Numbered from the stretch's first letter, positions 33,237 through 41,368 are shown. The stretch is 64,000 nt of DNA from Bacillota bacterium (GCA_023412715.1 JAEZCC010000012.1:1-64000); one strand, 5' to 3'. The notes: a model not told the origin generated them from the letters alone. Numbers and translations: made by a program.

Positions 33237-34720
33237 CGGAAAAAGCAGTGATCATCGGAGCGGGCATCTCGGGCCTTACGGCAGGAATCTACGCCCTTCA
33301 GAGCGGATTCGACGCAACCATCTATGAAAGCCACTCCGTTCCGGGCGGCGCTTCCACAAGCTGGCGGAGAAAGGGCTACTTATTCGAGGGAGGAATGCAC
33401 TGGCTGACCGGATCGTCGCCCAAAACGCCGCTGAACCGTTCCTGGCATGAGGTGGGCGCCTTGAACAGCCAGGTGCCGATCTACAACCGGGACCCGTTTC
33501 TGGCCTTTGATTACCAGGGGAGGACTGTTTATCTTTACCGGGACGTCGAAAAGCTCCGCCGGCATTTGCTGGAGCTTTCGCCGGAGGATGCAAAGGAAAT
33601 TGACCGCCTGTGCCGGGATATCCGGAAATTTTCCCGAATGAGCATGCCGCTTATGGATATTAAGGGCGTGAAAGTAAAAAAGAAGTCGTCCCCGCCGCTG
33701 TCGGCGCTTTTTGACGTACTGCCCGCTTTGCCGCGTTTGTCCTTTTATTCCAATCAGACGGTAAAAGAATACGCGGGGAGGTTTCAAAGCGACGCGATTC
33801 GGCTGATGCTTGAAAATATTATCGGCCCCGATTACGTTGCCTCAGGAATGATATTCACCCTTGCAACGCTTGCCTCCGGCGACGGAGGATACCCGGAAGG
33901 CGGATCGCTGGGCATGGCAAAACGGATGGCGGAAAATTTTGAAAGACTTGGCGGCACCATTCAATACGGCAAAACCGTCGGCAAAATAGCGGTCCGCAAT
34001 GGCGCTGCCCACGGCGTGATTGTAAATGGGGAAGTGGTTGAGGCGGACGCCGTTATCGTCACGCTGGACACCCTTGTCGCCATCGATACCCTGTTTGAGC
34101 CGCCCATCAGGGAACCCTGGGCGGAGAGAATGAGGCAAACCACCAAACCGATGCTTGGCACCTTTATCGGCGCAGGCGTGGAAGCCGATCTTTCCGGCCT
34201 GCCGGAACGAGTGGAATTCGTGCCGGAAAAGCCTCTTTTGTGCGGCGGCATTCCGCAGACGGTCGTTGGGATCAATCAGTATGCGGGGTACAAGGGATAT
34301 GCGCCGGAGGGATGCACGGCGGTCACCTCGGTCATCATCGGGGACAGCTATGATTTCTGGAAGCGCTGTAAAGAGGACGGCACCTACAACGCCGAAAAGG
34401 AAAGGCTGGCACAGGCGTTCCTTGAGATCCTGGCGGAAAAATATCCGCAGACCGCCGGGAAGATCGCGGTTTGGGACGTGGCGACGCCGCTGACCTATGA
34501 GAGGTATTTGGGCTCTTATAAGGGCTCTTGGATGTCGATGATGAAACAGGGGAAAAACTCGGGATGTTATCCGTCTAAGCCGGAGAGCGTCCGGAACGTC
34601 TATTTCGCCGGCCAGCGCCTGAGAGAGCCCGGCGGGCTTCCCGTGGCGCTGGATTCCGGGAGGAAGGCGGTCCAGACCCTGTGCAGAGACGTCGACGCGG
34701 TGTTTCAGGGGCGCATCTAG
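33233..34720 (+). CDS. FAD-dependent oxidoreductase (CrtI/phytoene-desaturase-like)
   Basis: A 495-residue flavoprotein. The N-terminal dinucleotide motif VIIGAGISGLTAGIYALQSG is at residues 5-24, with an acidic YES at the end of beta 2 and PGGASTSWRRKGYLFEGGMH typical of phytoene desaturase, carotenoid isomerase and related amine-oxidase-fold proteins. The C-terminal FAD motif VYFAGQRLREPGGLPVALDS is present. No other carotenoid gene is near, so the substrate is unknown; in many Firmicutes such proteins stand beside a TetR regulator. ATG 33233 overlaps the tetR stop. Confidence 0.82.
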   Translation: MTEKAVIIGAGISGLTAGIYALQSGFDATIYESHSVPGGASTSWRRKGYLFEGGMHWLTGSSPKTPLNRSWHEVGALNSQVPIYNRDPFLAFDYQGRTVYLYRDVEKLRRHLLELSPEDAKEIDRLCRDIRKFSRMSMPLMDIKGVKVKKKSSPPLSALFDVLPALPRLSFYSNQTVKEYAGRFQSDAIRLMLENIIGPDYVASGMIFTLATLASGDGGYPEGGSLGMAKRMAENFERLGGTIQYGKTVGKIAVRNGAAHGVIVNGEVVEADAVIVTLDTLVAIDTLFEPPIREPWAERMRQTTKPMLGTFIGAGVEADLSGLPERVEFVPEKPLLCGGIPQTVVGINQYAGYKGYAPEGCTAVTSVIIGDSYDFWKRCKEDGTYNAEKERLAQAFLEILAEKYPQTAGKIAVWDVATPLTYERYLGSYKGSWMSMMKQGKNSGCYPSKPESVRNVYFAGQRLREPGGLPVALDSGRKAVQTLCRDVDAVFQGRI

Positions 34721-34754
34721 CTCTCGCGTTTTCTCCGCATCTTTTATAAATGAG

Positions 34755-34784
34755 TAGGACCGGCCCAAAAGGGGGCCGGTCCTA
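34755..34784. terminator. hairpin between convergent genes
   Basis: A perfect 12-bp stem (TAGGACCGGCCC, 34755-34766, with 34773-34784). It covers the last codon of the minus-strand padR gene. No T run follows, so termination strength is doubtful. Confidence 0.55.
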
Positions 34785-35099
34785 TCGTTCGATCCCGAGT
34801 TTCCGCACCGCGCCGAGAATTGCATTCCATTCCGCCGTAAGCTCGCGCAGCGCGGCTCGCCCGCTTTCGGTGATGTGGTAATATCTCCGCTGCGGCCCGC
34901 CCGATTCGCCGCTTCCCATGCGGGCCTCGGTGCTGCCGTCGGCGTTGAGACGCCGCAGAACGCCGTAGACGGTGCTGCGGTCCATGCCGGGGAAAACGCC
35001 GCCGATGGTGTTCAGAATCTCGTAGCCGTAGGTTTCTTTTTTCGCCACCTCGTGCAGGATGCACAGCTCGAGCACGCCTTTTTTCATCTGCCCGTCCAT
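34782..35099 (-). CDS. PadR family regulator
   Basis: A 105-residue PadR winged-helix repressor. KGVLELCILHEVAKKETYGYEI near 6-27 and STVYGVLRRLNADG near 43-56 are the family signature, followed by GGPQRRYYHITESG. I chose ATG 35099 because GGAGGG lies before it and the upstream frame belongs to the HAAS gene. It overlaps that gene by 16 bases. This gene order (membrane gene first, padR second) is the reverse of the usual one. Confidence 0.92.
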   Translation of the reverse strand: MDGQMKKGVLELCILHEVAKKETYGYEILNTIGGVFPGMDRSTVYGVLRRLNADGSTEARMGSGESGGPQRRYYHITESGRAALRELTAEWNAILGAVRKLGIER

Positions 35100-35971
35100 G
35101 CTCTTGCCCTCCGAACGGAAAAGATTTTCCGAATCACCAAGTCGATCCCCGCCGCCGCAAGGTTGGGCAGAACAGCCCACAGGAAGCACGACGCGACGAC
35201 GGTTGCGCCGTTATAGGTGTTCGTATTGACGTGGGATAGAAGCGATGTAAAGTTCAAAAATACCGTCAGCAGCGCGGTGTCGAGGAACAGGAACCAATGC
35301 ACCTTTGGATGGCCGCGCAGGGAGTACAGCATCAGCAGAACGACGGAGGCGAAGAGCAGAAGTTCGCTGGCGAGCGAGCCGTAATAGGCGCCGGTGGTCA
35401 GAAAATGCACGGGGCCGAAAGGACCTTCGCTCTCGAATCGTTTGGATTCCCACGGAACGGAGAAAGCAAACCAGACGAGCAGAATCAGGACCGCCGTGAC
35501 CGGCACGGCCAAAATACGATTGACGCGCGCAAGCCAGTTCAGCGGCTTTTTCGGTGAAGCGCTTTGCGAAGCCCACAGGGCGAGGATCCCTTCCAGCGCC
35601 AGCGGGAGCAGCAGGGCGAGCCGGAAATCGACCGGCCCTTCCGGAAGAGCGCTCCAGCCGGAGGAAACATGAAGTTCTGGACCGAAAAACGGCCAGAGAA
35701 CTGCAAGAATGAGGCCCGCGAGAAGCACACGGGAAAGAACGGTCCGGTTTACTTTGCGCCGCGGCGGTTCCGTCTTGTCTTCGCCTTTCAGTTCGATCGC
35801 CGCCTGTCCCGGCGGGCCGAATTCAGCGCAGAGTTCCGCCTCGCTTTTCCCTTCCGCCGCGCCCGAGGCGAAAAAATCCTCGTAATCCGCAAGGATATCC
35901 TTGACCTGCGGCTCCGCGTATTTTCCCCGAAGCGCCGTTTCCAACTGTTTCAAATAAGTGCTTTTGTCCAT
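35084..35971 (-). CDS. DUF1700/HAAS-type membrane protein
   Basis: A 295-residue protein. The N-terminal HAAS-type helical domain (MDKSTYLKQLETALRGKYAE, then ILADYEDFFASGAAEGKSE and AELCAEFGPPGQAA) occupies residues 1-65. Six or seven membrane segments follow between about 85 and 285. Such proteins are regularly encoded beside PadR regulators and may pass envelope state to them; the mechanism is unproved. AAAGGGG sits before ATG 35971. It is the first gene of the two-gene operon from the promoter at 36067. Confidence 0.82.
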   Translation of the reverse strand: MDKSTYLKQLETALRGKYAEPQVKDILADYEDFFASGAAEGKSEAELCAEFGPPGQAAIELKGEDKTEPPRRKVNRTVLSRVLLAGLILAVLWPFFGPELHVSSGWSALPEGPVDFRLALLLPLALEGILALWASQSASPKKPLNWLARVNRILAVPVTAVLILLVWFAFSVPWESKRFESEGPFGPVHFLTTGAYYGSLASELLLFASVVLLMLYSLRGHPKVHWFLFLDTALLTVFLNFTSLLSHVNTNTYNGATVVASCFLWAVLPNLAAAGIDLVIRKIFSVRRARAWTGR

Positions 35972-36041
35972 AAAGCCCGCCCCTTTGCCTGTAAGATTCC
36001 AGCCCTCTGCGTCCCCCGGTTGATTGATATCAGGGAACATA

Positions 36042-36094
36042 CTATTGTGTAACGAACACTAATCACAGTATAGCATCTATTGTGTATTAGTCAA
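36042..36094 (-). promoter_or_regulatory. promoter and PadR-box-like repeats
   Basis: On the minus strand TTGACT (complement at 36089-36094), a 16-base spacer and TATACT (complement at 36067-36072). The sequence CTATTGTGTA occurs twice (36042-36051 and 36077-36086), 35 bases apart, flanking the -10. This is a likely operator for the PadR protein of this operon. Confidence 0.75.
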
Positions 36095-36340
36095 TAGAGA
36101 GCTTCCCTCTTTCAGAAAATTTTTTGGGCATCCCTCTCTTGCAGACTTAAGGCTTACGCCTCCTGCCGCCGGCAGCAGGAGGCGGGGAAGCGGGCGTACC
36201 GCCGATATAATACCAACCATGTTCGGCGCCGATCTACGCTTTGGCGTTTCAAACGGGAAAACTGTATTTTATGCGTGTTTCCGGGCCCTTGTGAAACGGG
36301 GCGGCAGATCGGAAAAGGAAAAATAGACTTTTTCTTTGGA
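36095..36340. other. intergenic stretch with GC hairpin
   Basis: No gene is seen. CGCCTCCTG (36157-36165) and CAGGAGGCG (36176-36184) form a 9-bp stem without a T tail. Confidence 0.5.
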
Positions 36341-36359
36341 ATATGGTATCGTACCATAT
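36341..36359 (+). promoter_or_regulatory. palindromic operator upstream of MGMT-family gene
   Basis: ATATGGTA-TCG-TACCATAT is a perfect 8-3-8 palindrome. TTGGAA (36336-36341) with a 17-base spacer to TAGTTA (36359-36364) is a weak promoter candidate that would place the palindrome in the spacer. It is 55 bases before the chosen start. Confidence 0.6.
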
Positions 36360-36414
36360 AGTTATCCCGCCGGGCGGCGGGGTGAAATTTTGTCGGAAGG
36401 GACAGCCGGTGAAA

Positions 36415-36723
36415 ATGAAGGATCCGCAGTTTGACGGCAGGGTCTATGCGCTCGTAGCAAAAATTCCGCTGGGGAAGGTGGCGACCTACGGGCAGCTCGC
36501 GCTTATGCTGGGGGCTCCGCGCAACGCGCGGCGGGTGGGGCGCGCGCTCCATTTTGCGCCGCCGGGGATTCCCTGTCACAGGGTTGTCAACCATGCCGGG
36601 CGGCTCGCGCCCGGCTTTGTGCGCCAGAGGGAGCTGCTCGAAGCCGAGGGCGTCGGGTTCACGGAGGCCGGCAACGTCGATTTGAAGAGGTTTATCTTCC
36701 GGGTCGATGTGGAATTGATATAA
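36415..36723 (+). CDS. MGMT-family (Ogt C-domain / ATL-like) protein
   Basis: A 102-residue stand-alone methyltransferase domain of the O6-alkylguanine repair family. KIPLGKVATYGQLALMLGAP is the helix-turn-helix part and GIPCHRVVNHAGRLAPGF the active site with the acceptor cysteine PCHR retained. Alkyltransferase-like proteins of this size often have Trp or Ala there, so an active enzyme is possible here. It lacks the N-terminal half of full Ogt. ATG 36415 is preceded by GGTGA; earlier in-frame codons lie near the operator. Confidence 0.82.
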   Translation: MKDPQFDGRVYALVAKIPLGKVATYGQLALMLGAPRNARRVGRALHFAPPGIPCHRVVNHAGRLAPGFVRQRELLEAEGVGFTEAGNVDLKRFIFRVDVELI

Positions 36724-36762
36724 AATTAACCGGGAATCTTTCTCATTCTGCCGGAAAAGGTC

Positions 36763-36791
36763 TTGCAAATTCCGCCGTTATCTTTTATAAT
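36763..36791 (+). promoter_or_regulatory. promoter of polyamine operon leader
   Basis: TTGCAA (36763-36768), exactly 17 bases, and TATAAT (36786-36791). It drives a leader of about 460 bases before speD. Confidence 0.82.
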
Positions 36792-36797
36792 GCATAT

Positions 36798-37261
36798 GCG
36801 AAGAGGGCAGGAGCTCTTCTTAGCATTGAATTTTTGACCGTCCCCGCGGCCGTGCGTGCCGGGGGATTCAAGGCCACACGGACAGCCGGGTCAAAAGCCG
36901 GAATTGGCAACTTTGTTGCCTTATTGATCGAGCCATTGGGTTCGGAATTTTATGGGTCGGCTGAACACCTTTCAGCCATGTGCAGTTGCTTGCGCAAACA
37001 CTTGTGAACGGTCAATAAGAGTAGTAAAAGTAATTCTATGCTATATAGACTCTGAAACCCTGAACAGCGGAGTGGGCGCGTCGCGCGGTTCTGACAAAGA
37101 CCGCGGTATGCGCCATGATGTGTGTGCGATTTTGATCGCCCGAGTGTATTGCTGCAGTGCAGGCGCAGCCTTACATCCGGGCGTTTTTTATACTCTTCTC
37201 CCGTTCCACGGGGAAAGAGTGTGATGTCCGGTTTCGAATTGCGGCGCAGGGAGGCCAGAAA
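36798..37261 (+). ncRNA. long structured leader / possible regulatory RNA before speD
   Basis: Successive stems are readable: GAAGAG/CTCTTC (36800-36805, 36814-36819); TTTTGACC/GGTCAAAA (36832-36839, 36889-36896) enclosing a GC-rich arm; GGCAAC/GTTGCC (36906-36911, 36915-36920); GGCTGAA/TTCAGCC (36959-36965, 36971-36977); a double stem GGCGC/GCGCC (37075-37079, 37110-37114) around CGCGGT/ACCGCG (37084-37089, 37100-37105); then a terminator at 37137-37189. I recognise no known riboswitch, T-box, tmRNA, RNase P, SRP or 6S motif. It may be an attenuator sensing a polyamine or SAM, or a separate RNA gene of about 390 bases ending at that terminator. Confidence 0.65.
37137..37189 (+). terminator. 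intrinsic terminator within the speD leader
   Basis: CGCCCG (37137-37142) pairs with CGGGCG (37178-37183), with GCTGC/GCAGC inside (37151-37155, 37165-37169), then six T (37184-37189). A small hairpin GCGAT-TTTG-ATCGC just upstream uses part of the left arm, and GGGCG at 37074-37078 could pair with CGCCC, so alternative folds are possible. SpeD starts 73 bases later. Confidence 0.82.
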
Positions 37262-38044
37262 ATGGAGAACAAGCTGAAGCTCTACGGGTTCAACAATCTC
37301 ACGAAATCCCTCAGCTTCAATATTTACGACATCTGTTATGCAAAGTCCGGGCGCGAGCAGAAGGATTACATCGCCTATGTGGACGAACAGTACAACTCCG
37401 ACCGCCTGACCCGCATCATGAGGCATCTGGCGGACATGATCGGCGCGCGGGTGCTGAACGTCAGCAAGCAGGACTATGAGCCGCAGGGCGCGAGTGTGAC
37501 CGTGATGCTGGCGGAAGAGCCGGCGCATGTGCCGCCGGAGGGGGACGCCATTATGGCGCACCTCGACAAGAGCCACGTCACGGTCCACACTTTCCCGGAA
37601 TACCACCCCGAGACGAGCATTGCCACCTTCCGGGTGGATATCGACGTCGCCACCTGCGGGTACATCACGCCGCTGCAGACGCTCGATTACCTCATCGGCA
37701 GCTTCGACTCCGACATCATCACCATCGACTACCGCGTGCGCGGCTTCACCCGCAGCGTGGACGGCAGGAAGATCTTCCTCGACCATAAGATCGCGTCCAT
37801 CCAGGACTATATCGACCCGCAGATCCTGCTGCGGTACGACGCCATCGACGTCAACGTCTACGAGGCGAACCTGTTCCATACCAAGATGATGCTCAAGGAG
37901 CTGGACTTGCAGAACTATCTGTTCAACACCGACGTGTACGAGCTGAATCCCCGCGCACGCCTTGCCATTCTGGAAAGCCTGCGCCGTGAGATGATAGAGA
38001 TCTTCAGCGGCCGCAACGTATTTGAGGAGAACCGGACGAAGTAA
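37262..38044 (+). CDS. speD: S-adenosylmethionine decarboxylase proenzyme
   Basis: A 260-residue SpeD of the E. coli-like long form. The self-cleavage site that yields the pyruvoyl group is the serine in DKSHVTVHTFPEYHPE near residues 100-115. FRVDIDVATCGYITPL near 121-136 carries the conserved cysteine. It makes decarboxylated SAM, the aminopropyl donor for SpeE. I chose ATG 37262 because it follows GGGAGG and begins the conserved KLKLYGFNNLTKSL; the frame upstream passes through the terminator. First gene of the polyamine operon. Confidence 0.95.
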   Translation: MENKLKLYGFNNLTKSLSFNIYDICYAKSGREQKDYIAYVDEQYNSDRLTRIMRHLADMIGARVLNVSKQDYEPQGASVTVMLAEEPAHVPPEGDAIMAHLDKSHVTVHTFPEYHPETSIATFRVDIDVATCGYITPLQTLDYLIGSFDSDIITIDYRVRGFTRSVDGRKIFLDHKIASIQDYIDPQILLRYDAIDVNVYEANLFHTKMMLKELDLQNYLFNTDVYELNPRARLAILESLRREMIEIFSGRNVFEENRTK

Positions 38045-38057
38045 AGGGAGCGGATCC

Positions 38058-39509
38058 ATGGGACAAAAGCTCGATCAGAACGAGGCCCCGGTCATGGAGG
38101 CATTGCAGCGCTTCAAGGCCATGCGCGTGGTGCCGTTCGACGTGCCGGGCCACAAACGAGGGCGCGGCAACCCGGAGCTGAGGGACTTTCTCGGCAGGGA
38201 CTGCCTCAGCGTGGACGTGAACTCCATGAAGCCGCTCGACAACCTCTGCCATCCGACGGGCGTCATCGCCCGGGCGGAGGAGCTGGCCGCCGCGGCGTTC
38301 GGCGCGGCCCGCGCGTTTTTCATGGTGGGGGGAACGACCTCAGGCGTGCAGAGCATGGTGCTCGCCTCGTGCAAGCGGGGCGACAGGCTCATTCTGCCGA
38401 GGAACGTGCACCGCAGCGTCATCAACGCGCTGATCCTGTGCGGCGCGGTGCCGGTCTACGTCAACCCGCAGATCGACGAGCACCTCGGCATTCCGCTTGG
38501 CATGCGCCTTGAAGACGTCGAGGACGCCGTGCGCCGGAACCCGGGCGCGAAGGCCATTTTCGTCAACAACCCCACCTACTACGGCGTGTGCTCGAACCTG
38601 CGGGCCATCGTGAAACTCGCGCACGAACACGGCATGCTGTGCCTTGCGGACGAGGCGCACGGCACGCATTTCTATTTCGGCAAGGACACGCCGGTCTCCG
38701 CCATGGCGGCGGGCGCGGACATGGCCGCCGTCAGCATGCACAAATCCGGCGGGTCGCTCACGCAGTCGAGCCTGCTGCTCTGCGGGCCCGCCGTCAACGC
38801 GGACTATCTGCGGCAGGTGGTCAACCTGACCCAGACCACGAGCGGCAGCTACCTGCTCATCTCGAGCCTCGACATCTCCCGCCGGAACCTCGCTTTGCGC
38901 GGGGACGAGATCTTCGCCCGGGTGCAGCAGCTGACCTCCTACGCGCGCGGGGAGATCAACCGCATCGGCGACTACTGCGCCTACGGGCGCGAGCTTGTGG
39001 ACGGCGGCGCCGTGTTCGACTTCGACACGACGAAGCTCAGCGTGCACACGCTCGGCACGGGCCTCGCGGGCATCCAGGTCTACGACGTCCTGCGGGACGA
39101 GTACGACATTCAGGTCGAGTTCGGCGACCTCGCGAACATCCTCGCCTACGTTTCCGTCGGGGACCGCGAGCGGGATATCGAGCAACTTGTCGGCGCGCTC
39201 GCGGACATCCGCCGGCGCTACAAAAGGGGGGAGGCCGGCCTGATGCGCCAGGAGTACATCGCCCCGCAGGTGGAATCGTCGCCGCAGGAGGCGTTTTACG
39301 CCCCGAAGGAGAGCCTGCCCATTGAACGGACCGAGGGGCGTGTCTGCACGGAATTCGTCATGTGCTATCCGCCGGGCATCCCCGTTCTCGCGCCCGGCGA
39401 AAGAATTACCCGTGACATTCTGGACTACATCCGCTATGCGGGTGGGAAAGGATGCTCGCTGACCGGGCCGGAGGACCTGACCGTCCGAAGGCTGAACGTG
39501 ATGCGGTAG
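38058..39509 (+). CDS. speA: Orn/Lys/Arg decarboxylase (probable arginine decarboxylase)
   Basis: A 483-residue PLP decarboxylase of the aspartate-aminotransferase fold. PFDVPGHKRGRGNPEL near 26-41, TTSGVQSMVLASC near 92-104, the PLP-binding DEAHGTHFYF near 200-209 and the PLP lysine in AVSMHKSGGSLTQSS near 226-240 are all present. The downstream agmatinase indicates arginine as substrate, giving agmatine. The size and short C-terminal domain match Firmicute SpeA/Cad-type enzymes. GGGAG precedes ATG 38058, 13 bases after speD. Confidence 0.92.
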   Translation: MGQKLDQNEAPVMEALQRFKAMRVVPFDVPGHKRGRGNPELRDFLGRDCLSVDVNSMKPLDNLCHPTGVIARAEELAAAAFGAARAFFMVGGTTSGVQSMVLASCKRGDRLILPRNVHRSVINALILCGAVPVYVNPQIDEHLGIPLGMRLEDVEDAVRRNPGAKAIFVNNPTYYGVCSNLRAIVKLAHEHGMLCLADEAHGTHFYFGKDTPVSAMAAGADMAAVSMHKSGGSLTQSSLLLCGPAVNADYLRQVVNLTQTTSGSYLLISSLDISRRNLALRGDEIFARVQQLTSYARGEINRIGDYCAYGRELVDGGAVFDFDTTKLSVHTLGTGLAGIQVYDVLRDEYDIQVEFGDLANILAYVSVGDRERDIEQLVGALADIRRRYKRGEAGLMRQEYIAPQVESSPQEAFYAPKESLPIERTEGRVCTEFVMCYPPGIPVLAPGERITRDILDYIRYAGGKGCSLTGPEDLTVRRLNVMR

Positions 39510-39527
39510 CGCGGAAAGGAGAAAGCC

Positions 39528-40382
39528 ATGCCTCATCTGACATTTACGGAGATGCACACGCCCCGGGTGGGTCTTTCCATCGAGGTGACGCGCCAGCTCT
39601 GCTGCGAGCAGAGCCGCTTCCAGCGCATCGAGATCTTCGAGAGCGAGGATTTCGGGCGCTTCCTCACGCTCGACGGCTACATGATGTGTACGGAGAAGGA
39701 CGAATTCGTCTACCACGAGATGATGGTGCACGTGCCGATGGCGGTGAATCCCGCGGCGCGGCGCGTGCTGGTTGTGGGCGGCGGAGACGGGGGCGCGGTG
39801 CGTGAGCTGTGCCGCTACCCGTCGGTGCAGCACGTCGACCTCGTGGAGATCGACAGCCGCGTGGTGGACCTGTGCCGCGAGTACCTGCCGTCCATCGCGG
39901 GGAGCCTCGGCGACCCCCGTGTGGAGATGCATTTTGAGGACGGGATGCGCTTTGTGCGCGGCTGCGAGGACAGCTACGACCTGATCCTCGTCGATTCGAC
40001 CGACCCGTTCGGGCCGGGCGAGGGGCTTTTCACACGCGAGTTTTACGGCCACTGCTACAAGGCGCTGCATGAAAACGGCATTCTTGTCAACCAGAACGAG
40101 AGCCCGTTCTACCCGGACGACGCGCGGGCCATGGTGCGGGCGCACCAGCGCATTGCCGCGACGTTCCCGGTCTGCCGCATGTACCAGGCGCACATCCCGT
40201 CCTACCCCTCCGGCCACTGGATGTTCGGCTTCGCCTCGAAGGGCCCGCACCCCATCCGCGACATCAAAGAGCGGGAGTGGGCGGCGCTGGGCCTGCGGAC
40301 GAGATACTACAACCTCAACCTGCATCTGGCGTCGTTCGCGCTGCCGACTTTTGTGGAGGAGATGGTCAGAGATGTTGAATAG
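39528..40382 (+). CDS. speE: spermidine synthase
   Basis: A 284-residue aminopropyltransferase. RVLVVGGGDGGAVRELCRYP near 80-99 binds decarboxylated SAM, VDLVEIDSRVVDLCREYLPS near 104-123 continues the nucleotide site, and the putrescine-side aspartates lie in YDLILVDSTDPFGPGEGLF near 151-169. With SpeD it turns putrescine into spermidine. AAAGGAGA precedes the ATG. It overlaps speB by 11 bases. Confidence 0.95.
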   Translation: MPHLTFTEMHTPRVGLSIEVTRQLCCEQSRFQRIEIFESEDFGRFLTLDGYMMCTEKDEFVYHEMMVHVPMAVNPAARRVLVVGGGDGGAVRELCRYPSVQHVDLVEIDSRVVDLCREYLPSIAGSLGDPRVEMHFEDGMRFVRGCEDSYDLILVDSTDPFGPGEGLFTREFYGHCYKALHENGILVNQNESPFYPDDARAMVRAHQRIAATFPVCRMYQAHIPSYPSGHWMFGFASKGPHPIRDIKEREWAALGLRTRYYNLNLHLASFALPTFVEEMVRDVE

Positions 40383-41256
40383 GGCCAACCCCGCTTTCCT
40401 GGGCTGCGAGGCGGAGTGGGAGAGGGCGGACACCGTGCTGTTCGGCGCGCCGTTCGACTCCACGGCGAGCTACCGCCCCGGCTCACGCTTCGGCAGCCGG
40501 GCCATGCGCGAGGAATCGTACGGCATCGAGACGTACAGCCCGTACCGGGACGCCGACCTTTCGGAGTGTTCCGTTTTCGATGCGGGCGACCCGGAGCTCT
40601 GCATCGGCGACGCGGCGCGCGCGCTCGGGCAGATCGAACAGATCAGCGCGGAAATCCTCGACGCGGGCAAGCTGCCGGTGATGCTCGGCGGGGAACACCT
40701 CGTGACCCTCGGCGCGGTGCGGCAGGCGGTGAAGCGATCCCCGGGCCTTTGCATCGTGCAGTTCGACGCGCACACCGATTTGCGGGACGAATACCTCGGC
40801 GCGTCCCTTTCTCACGCGGCGGTGCTGCGCCGCTGCTGGGATCTGCTCGGCGACGGGCGCATTTTCCAGTTCGGCATCCGCAGCGGCCTGCGGGAGGAAT
40901 TCGAATGGGCGAAGACGCACACGGAGCTGCACCGCTTCGGCTTTGACGGCCTTGCGGAAACGGCGGAACGCCTGGCCGGCTCTCCGGTCTATTTCACGGT
41001 GGACCTCGACGTGCTGGACCCGTCGGTCTTTCCCGGCACGGGCACGCCGGAGCCGGGCGGCATCTCTTTTTTGCAGATGATGGACGCGATGACCCTCGTG
41101 GCGGAACGCTGCCGCGTCATCGGGTGCGACCTGGTCGAGCTGGCGCCGGCGCTCGACCCGAGCGGCGTCTCGACCGTCGTCGCGTGCAAGCTGCTGCGAG
41201 AATTGTTGCTTACCTTACATAAAAGCTCTTCTATCGCGAAAAAAATAGGCAAATAG
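40372..41256 (+). CDS. speB: agmatinase
   Basis: A 294-residue ureohydrolase. GGEHLVTLG near 104-112 and VQFDAHTDLRDEY near 127-139 carry metal ligands, and YFTVDLDVLDPSVFPGTG near 207-224 the second cluster with catalytic aspartates. It splits agmatine into putrescine and urea, completing the arginine to putrescine route with SpeA. Its ATG lies inside the speE 3' end, so translation is probably coupled. Confidence 0.94.
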   Translation: MLNRANPAFLGCEAEWERADTVLFGAPFDSTASYRPGSRFGSRAMREESYGIETYSPYRDADLSECSVFDAGDPELCIGDAARALGQIEQISAEILDAGKLPVMLGGEHLVTLGAVRQAVKRSPGLCIVQFDAHTDLRDEYLGASLSHAAVLRRCWDLLGDGRIFQFGIRSGLREEFEWAKTHTELHRFGFDGLAETAERLAGSPVYFTVDLDVLDPSVFPGTGTPEPGGISFLQMMDAMTLVAERCRVIGCDLVELAPALDPSGVSTVVACKLLRELLLTLHKSSSIAKKIGK

Positions 41257-41277
41257 GGTATTGAAGAACTGTCTGAC

Positions 41278-41368
41278 GTCGAGAAATCGCGCAGAACAAG
41301 ACGGCAAGCACAGCCAACGCAGGAAGCAAAATTGCTGTGCAATTTTGCGGTTGCGCGACTTTATCGAC
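41278..41368 (+). ncRNA. nested stem-loop element inside the polyamine operon
   Basis: Three nested or stacked stems fill the gap between speB and the next gene: GTCGA/TCGAC (41278-41282, 41364-41368), CGCGCA/TGCGCG (41288-41293, 41352-41357) and a perfect GCAAAATTGC-TGT-GCAATTTTGC hairpin (41326-41335, 41339-41348). No T tail follows. It may be a processing site, stabiliser or regulatory fold controlling the two downstream genes. Confidence 0.7.

Noticed and set aside
37060..37110. T-box antiterminator before speD
   Set aside because: ACCGCGG is present, but the invariant GGGTGGNACCGCG bulge is not, and no specifier stem was recognised.
36798..37189. tmRNA, RNase P, SRP or 6S RNA
   Set aside because: Diagnostic motifs are missing: no GGTTCGAC ends of tmRNA, no GAGGAAAGTCC of RNase P, no SRP GGAAGCAGC region, and no 6S bubble that I can recognise.
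36952..37224. 90-codon open frame within the speD leader
   Set aside because: No ribosome site, no recognisable protein, cysteine- and arginine-rich composition typical of chance frames, and it runs through the stems and the terminator.
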